Origin: Chloroflexota bacterium
GTDB taxonomy: Bacteria > Chloroflexota > Anaerolineae > Anaerolineales > Anaerolineaceae
Direction: 5' to 3'
DNA length: 62,819 bases
Assembly (NCBI GenBank): GCA_021372725.1
Contig: JAJFTV010000077.1
Coordinates: forward strand, 1 to 62,819
This document shows positions 10,301-17,554 of the stretch, in pieces. The notes below the pieces were generated by a model. It was given only the letters and a program-made list of their open reading frames with translations. It made no database searches and was not told the DNA's origin. The stretch's first letter is position 1. The number at the start of each line of letters is the position of its first letter. Position numbers and translations under genes: made by a program.

Positions 10301-10534
10301 CAGAGAACAAGCAAGGCAAAACAGCAAACCGGTGGAAAGGTTTATCACACGGTTCTGGATGACCTGAGCGGGGGAATGCGTATTCTGCTCAACGAGACGG
10401 TGTATAATCTTCACCGGGAAACTCTCAGCCGGCATGATCCATTAGTGATGGAAGGGACGATCCACCAGGACCGGCAGACAGGTGAACCCATCCTGGTTGT
10501 GCACAGGCTGCTTTTGGAAGATATAGATCATTGA
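7397..10534 (+). CDS. dnaE2: DNA polymerase III alpha subunit, DnaE2/ImuC-like length
   Basis: A 1045-residue family C DNA polymerase. The PHP domain (about 1-200) starts HLHTH at residues 4-8 and continues ITDHDRL near 37-43, so its metal ligands appear intact. The palm holds the catalytic aspartates in PDIDTD (D386, D388) and VKMDLLG (D545). A helix-hairpin-helix region and a short C-terminal OB-like domain (about 955-1040) finish the protein. Replicative DnaE is usually about 1100-1200 residues with a tau-binding tail. This length and short tail resemble the error-prone DnaE2 (ImuC) used in translesion synthesis, but no imuA, imuB or lexA-like gene is adjacent. A TATAAT hexamer lies at 7368. 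The polymerase call is certain; the DnaE2 subtype is likely. Confidence 0.85.
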   Translation: MFSHLHTHSYFSLLAGTPSPAQLVERAAWLGMPALAITDHDRLTGAIEFYDACTAAGIQPIIGLELNVNLSDGQKSAGLVFLAEDLSGWGSLCRLSSCLLDSENTPVEEGIPLAALEQNSRGLICLTGSGGWLRKPAGRGDPPGSDGVSECLGRLKEIFPDRLYVELQAFQPNLPGLTNLAGLARRAGLPVVGTGSVYYLDAGQDHLQQLVSAIRLNTTLESLPAGVAAPPGSYFVEPEEMSRRFDHFPTALEAIDEIRSRCKLELPLGKQQYPRIAIPDGKTPDEALREKAFAGALRLYGEITQEIRERLDYELVAIGRSGYASLFLIMEEVIQYARQADVPYSSRGSAGSSLTAHCLGITSPDPLRLDLYFERFLNPERQSPPDIDTDLCSKRREQVIRHVYEHYGTEQVAMVATVNRFRPRSALREAAKANGLSQSEISQLARLLPGRWGPPRTEGEGEEPVEPNPFETILERFSAPHYRQIIEDAGMLLGLPDHLSVHPGGVVISPGPMHDIAPTQTAGKGIRIVQFDLEQVERLGLVKMDLLGTRGLSVLGDVADALRIANYTTQKRLIFLETIPNKDKTVSNLIRSGQTVGCFGIESPGMQRTLREIQADKLDDLMVALSLYRPGPMTGGLKDAFVNRHLGKEPVKHLHPALSSLLADTYGVILYQEQVLRIAHELGGFTLAEADLLRRAMSHFDPGDKMKTLRERFVQGAEKRHGVPPETGARIWEMMAAFAGYGFPKAHAASYAQVAWRSAYCKVHYPAEFLAAVLANWGGYYSQDVYLLEARRMGLKVRGPHINHSGSQFSAVYLEGKPVLFMGLDQVRELTRATQQRIINERPFRSFGDFMARAAPRPKEADHLIRVGALDGLGNIPALLKQIHTGSRRAGQMGLFSDGEQESFNSGDWSPEEKAAAQQELLGVTVEMHPLELIQNKLKRLGVVPIAEAREQMGKTLRIAGQRQSWRRQRTSKAKQQTGGKVYHTVLDDLSGGMRILLNETVYNLHRETLSRHDPLVMEGTIHQDRQTGEPILVVHRLLLEDIDH

Positions 10535-10655
10535 AAAACAGCCACATCAACAGAGCCTCCCACAAAGACCCGCTCATGCCGGCTGATAAAGCATCCTCTT
10601 ATTCCATTCCGTTTGAATAAGGTTTTGGTTTGAAATAAAATAAATAGAAACTTTG

Positions 10656-10684
10656 TTTCAATATCTCCCTCCCGCAGGTATAAT
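10656..10684 (+). promoter_or_regulatory. Sigma70-type promoter placed to give a nearly leaderless mrr-like mRNA
   Basis: The -35 is TTTCAA at 10656-10661, the spacer is 17 bases, and the -10 is a perfect TATAAT at 10679-10684. The ATG at 10694 lies only nine bases past the -10, so transcription would start at or within a few bases of the start codon. No Shine-Dalgarno sequence is present. Confidence 0.6.
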
Positions 10685-10693
10685 AGACATATT

Positions 10694-11434
10694 ATGATAT
10701 TTCTCACCTTCGTTCTGCGGTTTATCACCATTTCATGGGTGTTCCTGATCCCGATTGGCTTATGGGTGGGTGCACGAAAAGGGGACACACCAGGACGGCG
10801 GATTTTTACAGGTATAGGCTGGGCCTGGGGGATGTGGCTGATAGTAGCCGTGGCCTGGGGCTTACTGCTTTGGATTGATGGGCAGCCCGGCGGCTGGCTG
10901 ACCGATCCGGCCGTTCGCACTGCCTTTTTGATCACCGGCAGCGCGCTGGGTTGTACCTGGAGCGCCCGTCAGTTTCAGCTCATGCTCCATCAACGGCGCA
11001 TGCAGAACGCCAGTGAGGCGTTGGCCTGGTTGAAAGAGATGCCACCCAGTGAGTTTGAAGCATTGATCGGGCGATATTTTAAATCGCTGGGGTGTGTAGT
11101 GCGGCGGGTGGGCAAGTCGGGTGATCACGGCGTGGATCTGGCCATATACTCGCCGCACGAGGGAAAATGGATCGCCCAGTGCAAGCGGTACATGAACCGG
11201 ACGGTGGGGGAGGGCGCGGTGCGCTATCTTTATGGGGCGATGATGCACGAACACGCCGACCGCGGTTTCATTTTTACCACCAGTGTTTTTTCTCAACCTG
11301 CCCAGGATTGGGTGCAGGATAAACCCATCGAACTGATCGGCGGAGAAGAACTGGTGGCAAAGTTGAATTCCAGCAACGTCCGTTACATGGATAAAGGGAT
11401 TGCCCCTTCGCAAGCGATCCCCAAGGATTCATGA
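10694..11434 (+). CDS. Membrane-anchored Mrr-type restriction endonuclease domain protein
   Basis: A 246-residue protein with two or three N-terminal membrane helices (about 2-22, 35-58 and 72-90) and a C-terminal Mrr_cat nuclease domain (about 115-235). The PD-(D/E)XK core is visible. FEALIGRYFKSLG gives the helix with Glu, HGVDLAIY supplies the Asp, and IAQCKRY is the Q-x-K motif. Mrr-like proteins cleave modified or foreign DNA. Membrane-anchored versions occur in several phyla, but their role is unclear; turnover of DNA entering at the membrane is one guess. It stands alone with no methylase or specificity gene. Confidence 0.8.
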   Translation: MIFLTFVLRFITISWVFLIPIGLWVGARKGDTPGRRIFTGIGWAWGMWLIVAVAWGLLLWIDGQPGGWLTDPAVRTAFLITGSALGCTWSARQFQLMLHQRRMQNASEALAWLKEMPPSEFEALIGRYFKSLGCVVRRVGKSGDHGVDLAIYSPHEGKWIAQCKRYMNRTVGEGAVRYLYGAMMHEHADRGFIFTTSVFSQPAQDWVQDKPIELIGGEELVAKLNSSNVRYMDKGIAPSQAIPKDS

Positions 11435-11443
11435 TTGAGTTTA

Positions 11444-11474
11444 GGGCGGATTTCTCACTTCGTTCGAAATGACA
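11444..11474 (-). repeat. GTCATnnnGAAC-type intergenic repeat, single short copy
   Basis: On the minus strand this reads GTCATTTCGAACGAAGTGAG followed by AAATCCGCCC. It is the same unit as the copies at 21574-21743, 29961-30030, 56182-56210 and 59700-60090. It lies between the convergent mrr-like and cysS genes. Confidence 0.7.
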
Positions 11475-11581
11475 ACAAGGGGATTGGTGAATAATTGGCG
11501 GAGTATGGAAATATCTTCCTCCACCTCGGTGAACTGAATTCGTCCGATTGCCTGATCGAATGGTTCCTGCAAAATGAGGAT

Positions 11582-12961
11582 CTATTTTGGTTTTACGCGC
11601 GGGCCCTCGGGCGTATCCTCCACCACATAGCCGGCCGAGGCGATCTGGCTACGCAGGCTGTCGGCATCTGCCCAGCGTTTTTCCTTGCGGGCCTGTTCAC
11701 GCTGGAAAGCCAGGGTCAGAATTTCAGGAGGGATGTTGATGCGGGCAGGCTGCCACTCACCCAGCCGCAGCCCGAGCACACGGTCGAACACCAGCATGGT
11801 GGCCTTCTTGACGGCCGGCGGCAGGTCGCTTTTCACAAGTTCCCAAACCACAGCCATGGCACGCGGCATGTTCAGGTCATCGTTGACCTGATCGACGAAG
11901 CGGTCGATAAATTCTTCATCTGCGGTTGCGGGTTCTCCCCATTCATAGACTGCATTGCGCAGCCGGTCCAGCGATTTGGCAGCCGCGTCGATGCCGTCCC
12001 AGGTGAAATTAAGCTTGGCGCGGTACAAGGCGCTCATGCAGAACAGGCGATACGCCAGCGGGTCATAGCCTTCATCGATCAACGTCTGCACGCGCAGGAA
12101 ACCGCCGGTGGATTTGGCCATCTTAACGCCTTCCTCCAGTTGGAGAAAATAGCCGTGCATCCAGAAGTTGGCCAGCCGCGTTCCATAGCAGGCTTCTGTT
12201 TGGGCAATCTCATTGGGGTGATGGACAGTAATGTGGTCCTCACCGCCGGTGTGAATATCGAAAAAGCTGCCCAGATAACGTGCTGACATGGCCGAGCACT
12301 CGATGTGCCAGCCGGGGAACCCGATGCCCCACGGGCTGTCCCACTCCATCTGGCGCTGCTGGTCTTTGGGGCTGAATTTCCACAAGGCAAAATCGGTCGG
12401 GTTGCGTTTTTCGCCCATATCCACGCGGGCGCCGGCCTGCTGTCCTTCGAGATCCAGACGGCCCAGGAAGCCGTAATCGGGCTGTTTGGAGGTATCGAAA
12501 TAAATGCCATCGGATGTGCGGTAGGTAAATCCCTTTTCCTCGATGCAGCGGATGAAATCGATCTGTTCCTGGATATGATCGGTGGCGCGGCACCAGATAC
12601 GGGGTTCGAGAATGTTGAGGGAAACCATATCCTGTTTGAAGGCTTCGGTATACTTTTCAGCGATCTGCCAGGCAGTCATACCGGTGCGGCGGGAACCCTT
12701 TTCCATCTTGTCCTCGCCGCTGTCTGCGTCGGATACCAGGTGACCCACGTCAGTGATATTCATCACATGTTTGACCTTGTACCCGTTGAACTCCAGCACC
12801 CGGCGCAAAATATCCTCAAAGAGGTAAGTGCGCAGGTTGCCGATGTGGGCATAATCGTAAACGGTAGGCCCACAGGTATACATGCCTACCCCGGGGGGAT
12901 TGAGTGGTTTGAATTCGCGTACGCTGCGCGTATAGGTATCGTATAGTCGAAGGTCTTTCAT
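11582..12961 (-). CDS. cysS: Cysteinyl-tRNA synthetase
   Basis: A 459-residue class I aminoacyl-tRNA synthetase that charges tRNA-Cys. The N-terminal catalytic domain shows the zinc-ligand region YTCGPTVYD and the HIGH-like motif AHIGNLRTY. The KMSKS loop appears as KMAKSTGG around residue 270. Zinc ligands are also seen in HIECSAMS and in [14 protein letters not shown]-terminal helical anticodon-binding domain follows. The start is placed at ATG 12961 rather than the in-frame GTG at 12970, because AAGGTGG sits at proper distance from the ATG. Length is normal. It is monocistronic, convergent with the mrr-like gene and divergent from the gene at 13199. Confidence 0.97.
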   Translation of the reverse strand: MKDLRLYDTYTRSVREFKPLNPPGVGMYTCGPTVYDYAHIGNLRTYLFEDILRRVLEFNGYKVKHVMNITDVGHLVSDADSGEDKMEKGSRRTGMTAWQIAEKYTEAFKQDMVSLNILEPRIWCRATDHIQEQIDFIRCIEEKGFTYRTSDGIYFDTSKQPDYGFLGRLDLEGQQAGARVDMGEKRNPTDFALWKFSPKDQQRQMEWDSPWGIGFPGWHIECSAMSARYLGSFFDIHTGGEDHITVHHPNEIAQTEACYGTRLANFWMHGYFLQLEEGVKMAKSTGGFLRVQTLIDEGYDPLAYRLFCMSALYRAKLNFTWDGIDAAAKSLDRLRNAVYEWGEPATADEEFIDRFVDQVNDDLNMPRAMAVVWELVKSDLPPAVKKATMLVFDRVLGLRLGEWQPARINIPPEILTLAFQREQARKEKRWADADSLRSQIASAGYVVEDTPEGPRVKPK

Positions 12962-13149
12962 ATTCACCACCTTAAGCTGTGATGAACTTATTATAATGTG
13001 TGAAATATGGAATTGGAAGAAAAAATAATTTCGAAGGCAGTCAAAGCGGAAACGGGAGTTATTCGGGGTTGAGGTAAGATCAGTGAGTGGGATGTGACTG
13101 TTTTCAAGTTGCCAGTCAGGTAAAAATCAAAATACCAAATTAAATAGAT

Positions 13150-13198
13150 AATACTAAACCTGATTTACAAATCATGTTTAGTATTTTATAATAAAAAC
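13150..13198 (+). promoter_or_regulatory. Promoter overlapped by a 36-bp palindromic operator
   Basis: AATACTAAAC (13150-13159), one mismatch, TGATTT, a two-base centre, then AAATCA and GTTTAGTATT (to 13185) form a nearly perfect palindrome. A -35 (TTTACA, 13164-13169) lies inside it. After 17 bases comes a perfect -10 (TATAAT, 13187-13192), and the ATG follows at 13199. A repressor bound here would cover the -35 and spacer. The mRNA would be leaderless or nearly so. Confidence 0.65.
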
Positions 13199-14293
13199 AT
13201 GGAGAGATTACCCAATACAAATTTCTTCATTCCGTTCCAGGCGGTATATTCGTTGTTGCAGGATGCAGCAAGCCGCGACCGTACAACCGCACGCCGTACC
13301 GCACTGGTGGAGATCCTGTGGCACGAACGTTATTTGAGTAGAGAAAATTTGATGGAAAGAGTGGAAGATCACCTGGGTGAGGGCTGCTTTGGCGATTCTG
13401 CCTGGGAAGACACCTTCAACCGTGACATGCAGGCCGTCAAAGAGGCATTTGCGCTGGCCGGCTCCGAGCTGGGTTATTCACGGAAAAAGACGTTGATGGG
13501 GTATTATCTACGCAACGAGGCGCGTTTGCATCCGCACCTGCGTCTGGAGATTGCGCATAGTATTGACGAAATCGATCTGCGTCAGTTGGGCATTTACCGA
13601 AACCTGGGCGCGGCACAGCGTATCCGGCAGGCGCTCAAAGCCAGCGAACAGATGCGCTGGGCAGCCCGTTATTCCAGGGGCATAAAAATGGCGGGGGCAT
13701 CGAATGTAACGCTGGCCCAATTCATACAGGGCATGATCCGGGCGCTCGAAACGGCCGGCATTGTCTGCGCGGTGGGCGGAACGGTGGCAGGCTGGACGTG
13801 GGGAGAACCGCGCCCGGCGCAGCAGATTGACCTGATCCTTGAACTTCGCAGTGAACAAAGTGAGACTCTCATGAAACAACTGCGCGGCATGGGCCTGATC
13901 CTGACAAAGGATATTCCAACTGGAGAACCGGCGCAAATTCGGCAAGTTACACGCATCAGCATTGTTCACCCCGACAGCGATTTAAGGGCAAATCTGATCA
14001 TTCCACCACCGGGTGATGATTATTACCACAACATGCTGCGTCAGGCAGCCCAACTGGATTTTGGCCGGGAGATTGGGTCACTGTACGTACTTTCAGCAGA
14101 ATATTTGGTGCTGCAAAGTTTAATGGAATACAGCATGGATCGCAATACGGTACATTTGCGCCGTATTGCGGCAATGCTTTTTCATCAACAGGAAAAACTG
14201 GATCGTAAACTGATCAGCATGCAGGCGGAGAAAAAGGGCTGGATGCGGGTCTGGGAAGAGATCACTGAACAGGCAGACAGGAAGCAGTCCTGA
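13199..14293 (+). CDS. Helix-turn-helix plus degenerate nucleotidyltransferase-fold protein, function unknown
   Basis: A 364-residue protein of no firmly recognised family. Residues 25-110 look like a winged-helix segment: an LSRENLMERV helix, then FNRDMQAVKEAF, then a GYSRKKTLMGYYL wing-like turn. Residues 170-340 resemble the minimal nucleotidyltransferase fold of AbiEii-type proteins, with VGGTVAGWTWGEPRP followed by QQIDLIL. In active members the latter site is D-I-D; here the first Asp is Gln, so catalysis may be lost. The immediately upstream palindrome overlapping the promoter suggests autoregulation. It could be a single-chain relative of type IV toxin-antitoxin modules or a plain regulator. 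Both are inference. Confidence 0.6.
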   Translation: MERLPNTNFFIPFQAVYSLLQDAASRDRTTARRTALVEILWHERYLSRENLMERVEDHLGEGCFGDSAWEDTFNRDMQAVKEAFALAGSELGYSRKKTLMGYYLRNEARLHPHLRLEIAHSIDEIDLRQLGIYRNLGAAQRIRQALKASEQMRWAARYSRGIKMAGASNVTLAQFIQGMIRALETAGIVCAVGGTVAGWTWGEPRPAQQIDLILELRSEQSETLMKQLRGMGLILTKDIPTGEPAQIRQVTRISIVHPDSDLRANLIIPPPGDDYYHNMLRQAAQLDFGREIGSLYVLSAEYLVLQSLMEYSMDRNTVHLRRIAAMLFHQQEKLDRKLISMQAEKKGWMRVWEEITEQADRKQS

Positions 14294-14598
14294 GTGTCGT
14301 AAGGCAGATTATATTATGATTGGTATAAGAGTTGTTATACTAATCTTACAATAAAACAGAAAATTGAAATGAAATATTTTATATTCAAAGTAACCTGGCA
14401 AAAGAGAACCAAGTGATATGATTTCATTTTTCACGATAAAATCATATCACTGTATAGAGCATGACAAATTCCGAATCCCGTGATTGGCAGGACACCACTC
14501 CCTTTCAACATTTGGATGGACTGAGCCGAGGAAGCTGGGAAATTAGTTTTACTTCAATAATTTTCAGATTATAAATGCCGTTTCCTTTGTAGATTAAT
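14294..14598. other. AT-rich intergenic stretch with one strong inverted repeat
   Basis: No gene is seen in these 305 bases. Arms AGTGATATGATTT (14412-14424) and its exact complement (14439-14451) surround a 14-base centre. There is no U-tract, so it is more like an operator or folded RNA element than a terminator. It lies between the HTH/nucleotidyltransferase gene and the GT87 gene. Confidence 0.5.
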
Positions 14599-15810
14599 AT
14601 GGGGATAACCAATAATAATTTCAAAAAATCGTATACGGGGCTTGGGAACTTTGCAGCATTTTGCGCCTGGTTAATTACCAGTGTCTTAATGGCAATTTCG
14701 TCATTGATTTTGTTCGGACAAGATTTCAGGGGATATTATGCGGCAGCACGTGTTTTATTATCAGGTGGCAACCCTTACGATTACGAACAACTTGTTCCCA
14801 TCCTTTTGGATGTTACCGGGCGGGTTGGAAATAATCCATATTACTATCCACCGTGGTTTGCCTGGTTCATCACGCCAATAGCTTGGCTGCCTTTTGATAT
14901 TGCACGTGTTATTTGGATGCTGTTCAACTTAAGTATTTGGATCGTTGGATTATGGTGCCTGGCCAAGCTATTGGATTGGCCAGAAACAGGTTGGCGACGC
15001 TGGCTGATGTTTCTTTTTGCGACTTTTCTATTCGCATGGTTTACCTGGCGATATGAGCAGACAGGCATCATCTTATTTACTTTATTAGTGGCCGCACTGA
15101 CAACAATTCGCAAGGGGCAATGGGCATGGACAGGCTTATGGCTTGCCCTGCTGCTTATTAAACCAAACCTCACGCTTATACCAGTTATCGCAATTAATAT
15201 TTGGCTTATCCTGCGCGGTCGATGGCAGCCATTTATTGTAATGTGCATTATCCTGGCAGGTTTATTGATAGTATCCACTGCAGCAACACCAGGGTTATAT
15301 CAGCCATTCCTACAGTCGGGTTTTAGTAATGGTTTAGGTAAAGTCCTTGATGGTCCAGACCGTGTAACGGGAGTTCGCATCAATACGACACTAATTGACT
15401 GGTTAAGGATGCGTGAAATAGACAGCCATTTATCTATATTCATATATATTATTGCTGCAATAATTGGTGGATTGATACTGGTGCGAACAATTATGAAATC
15501 AAATTCCCTCATTAAGGTAGTGATCGTATCATTGCTTGTCAGCTTTGCTGTTACACCCTATGCGCTTCAATACGACTTTCCGCTTTTGACTTTGCCATTG
15601 TTTTGGGCTACAGCGTTATTTATCCGTTCAAAACGAACATTGTGGGGAGGTTTGGTTTTGAGTGGATTTATTGCAAGCGTAACAATTTGGGAACGACCAA
15701 TCTCAGATGGGTATTGGATGGTAATTGGATTGATTGTGTTAACTATATGGAGTTGGAGGCAATCAAATTCGAAATCAATCCCGGAGGAATTATTGTTGTC
15801 AAAATTATGA
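14599..15810 (+). CDS. GT87-family (DUF2029) polytopic membrane glycosyltransferase-like protein
   Basis: A 403-residue integral membrane protein with about nine to eleven hydrophobic helices. The first extracytoplasmic loop carries DFRGYYAAARVLLSGGNPYD, the diagnostic region of the GT87/DUF2029 family. That family includes mycobacterial polyprenyl-phosphate-mannose-dependent mannosyltransferases of the GT-C fold. The loop Asp in QDFRGYY is the likely catalytic or metal-binding residue. The NNPYYYPPWFAWF segment is also family-typical. The gene is visibly more AT-rich than neighbouring housekeeping genes. The acceptor and glycan are unknown. The start has no clear ribosome site and could differ by a few codons. 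Confidence 0.75.
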   Translation: MGITNNNFKKSYTGLGNFAAFCAWLITSVLMAISSLILFGQDFRGYYAAARVLLSGGNPYDYEQLVPILLDVTGRVGNNPYYYPPWFAWFITPIAWLPFDIARVIWMLFNLSIWIVGLWCLAKLLDWPETGWRRWLMFLFATFLFAWFTWRYEQTGIILFTLLVAALTTIRKGQWAWTGLWLALLLIKPNLTLIPVIAINIWLILRGRWQPFIVMCIILAGLLIVSTAATPGLYQPFLQSGFSNGLGKVLDGPDRVTGVRINTTLIDWLRMREIDSHLSIFIYIIAAIIGGLILVRTIMKSNSLIKVVIVSLLVSFAVTPYALQYDFPLLTLPLFWATALFIRSKRTLWGGLVLSGFIASVTIWERPISDGYWMVIGLIVLTIWSWRQSNSKSIPEELLLSKL

Positions 15811-15829
15811 GATGTGTCAGTCCCCTGCC

Positions 15830-15865
15830 CTGTTTTATTCAGGTAGATTCAGTCAAATAAAACAG
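15830..15865 (+). terminator. Hairpin after GT87 gene
   Basis: Arms CTGTTTTATT (15830-15839) and AATAAAACAG (15856-15865) are perfectly complementary and lie 20 bases after the GT87 stop. The stem is AT-rich and no long U-tract follows, so this is a weak or bidirectional terminator candidate facing the convergent flippase-like gene. Confidence 0.4.
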
Positions 15866-15992
15866 TTGCTTTATTAAAGTGACTAAACCTGGACACTCGG
15901 CTAGGAGATTTATTGAGGGGTAAATCAATAATAAAATGGCTATACGCAATTTATTAATTTTGAATCTTCTTGGACGCCCGCACCACAGCTTG

Positions 15993-17264
15993 TTATCCCT
16001 CAGCCAGTCGCTTCTTCGGGTTTTGCAGGACCATCATCGCCAGAAAACCTGACAACGACGGCAGCCAGAACGAAATCAAGCGGAAGGCCAGCACAACAAT
16101 CACACTCACCGCATCTGGGATCCCCATAGTAGCATAGATGGCCGCCATACTGCTTTCCACCACTCCCAATCCACCCGGCAGGAAGAAAGCAGTCCGACCA
16201 AACAACAGGGGCAGCCCATAACCGGTCAGTAGCACCGGCAGAGTAATAGGGTATCCTGCGGCCAGAAACACAAAATACAGGGCAGCTATATCAAAAGCGC
16301 AGTTGATCACTGCCCCCAGCATAGGACGTTTCCACTTTCCTCCCCGCAACATTTCCCAGGCATAATAGAAATCGGACAGACTCTGCCGGATATGGGTTGG
16401 GTTATATTCACGCTTCCACAATTTTGCCCAGTGAGAACCAATCCATTCAACCAACCTCTCGACTTTGGGACGGTAGGCAGACCCAAGAATGAGAATTACA
16501 ACCAGCGCCAGAGTTGGAAGCATGCTCACGCTGAAACCGATCACCTGCAGTTGGGTGAGTTGTTGGGAGATGGATAAATAGATCATACCAAAAATTGAGA
16601 TGATGGACAGCATTATGGTAATCAACGTAGCAGGCAGAATGCCGGCAATGGCAGACCATTCACGTTCACTTCCGTGTCGATGCAGCCAGCGATAAGTCGC
16701 TGCACCCGATGCGACCATTCCGCCTGCAACCAGCCCGATACTGTAGGAACCCAGCGCGATCAACGTCCCGTGCCAAACTGACAACCGTTGCTTCCCGAGG
16801 GAGACAAATGAAGTGAGCATATAACCGTTGCCCATGCAACTAATCACTTTCATCAACATTGCCAATACCACAAATCCGAAGGTCATCGACTGCAACACCT
16901 TAACAGAGCTTTCGAGCGAGGCCATAAGCGGCAGGAAAAAATGAACGGCCAAACCCAGCAGGATCAACAATGGCAAATAACGGCCAAATTTCAGCAACGG
17001 CTTGACAAGCCCGTTTGTACCATTTTTTGTACCGTTGGTAGTGTCCTTTGTCATACTGTTGTCTGCGTTTTCGGGGGTGCCTTTGGCGACAGTTTTTATG
17101 GCCCCGTGCGTGATACCTCCGGTGGTATCTTCGGGAATTCCTTCATTGGCGCTTTTGGCGGGCCCTTTATGCGCTACATTAGGCACATTGCTTCTAGCCC
17201 CACTGGTGGAATTGTATTTCATGAAATCAGGTTGATTTAATTTTTCCATATTCCAACCGGACAT
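15993..17264 (-). CDS. Flippase-like (LPG_synthase_TM / UPF0104) membrane protein with repetitive N-terminal tail
   Basis: A 423-residue polytopic protein. Residues 1-85 are a hydrophilic, low-complexity tail rich in Gly, Thr, Asn and Lys. It contains degenerate repeats of the form KGTPEN / KDTTNGTKNGTNG, which are absent from ordinary family members. Residues 90-415 are a typical eight-helix core of the lysylphosphatidylglycerol-synthase membrane domain, with FFLPGGLGVVESSMAAIYA as the most conserved stretch. Such proteins move or modify lipids or lipid-linked saccharides. There is no C-terminal aminoacyltransferase domain, so it is not a full MprF. The start at 17264 has AAGGA at correct distance. 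It faces the GT87 gene, suggesting shared envelope glycan or lipid work (inference). Confidence 0.75.
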   Translation of the reverse strand: MSGWNMEKLNQPDFMKYNSTSGARSNVPNVAHKGPAKSANEGIPEDTTGGITHGAIKTVAKGTPENADNSMTKDTTNGTKNGTNGLVKPLLKFGRYLPLLILLGLAVHFFLPLMASLESSVKVLQSMTFGFVVLAMLMKVISCMGNGYMLTSFVSLGKQRLSVWHGTLIALGSYSIGLVAGGMVASGAATYRWLHRHGSEREWSAIAGILPATLITIMLSIISIFGMIYLSISQQLTQLQVIGFSVSMLPTLALVVILILGSAYRPKVERLVEWIGSHWAKLWKREYNPTHIRQSLSDFYYAWEMLRGGKWKRPMLGAVINCAFDIAALYFVFLAAGYPITLPVLLTGYGLPLLFGRTAFFLPGGLGVVESSMAAIYATMGIPDAVSVIVVLAFRLISFWLPSLSGFLAMMVLQNPKKRLAEG

Positions 17265-17554
17265 ATTTTATCCTTACCCGTATAAATATTCAATCAAATA
17301 ATGTGACCTGTCAAAACCTGCGCCAAATCCTTAAATCCTAACAGAATGACGGCCAACCCGATAGCACGCCTCTTTATACCATCAAAATCGTTTCCCTGTA
17401 ATAATCTTAGCCTGAAATGATTCCACAAATATTACCCACATGGTACAATTATACAAGGCAGTGCTGAAAGGCACTGAAAACAAGATCCCCTGCATAACCG
17501 TTATAACCCACAGATCGCCAGGAACATCAGCGCTTTTCAAGGATTCACTCCATC

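Noticed and set aside
9275..10435. 386-residue open frame antisense to the polymerase gene
   Set aside because: It lies opposite conserved DnaE sequence, has no family likeness, and is a by-product of high-GC codon use.
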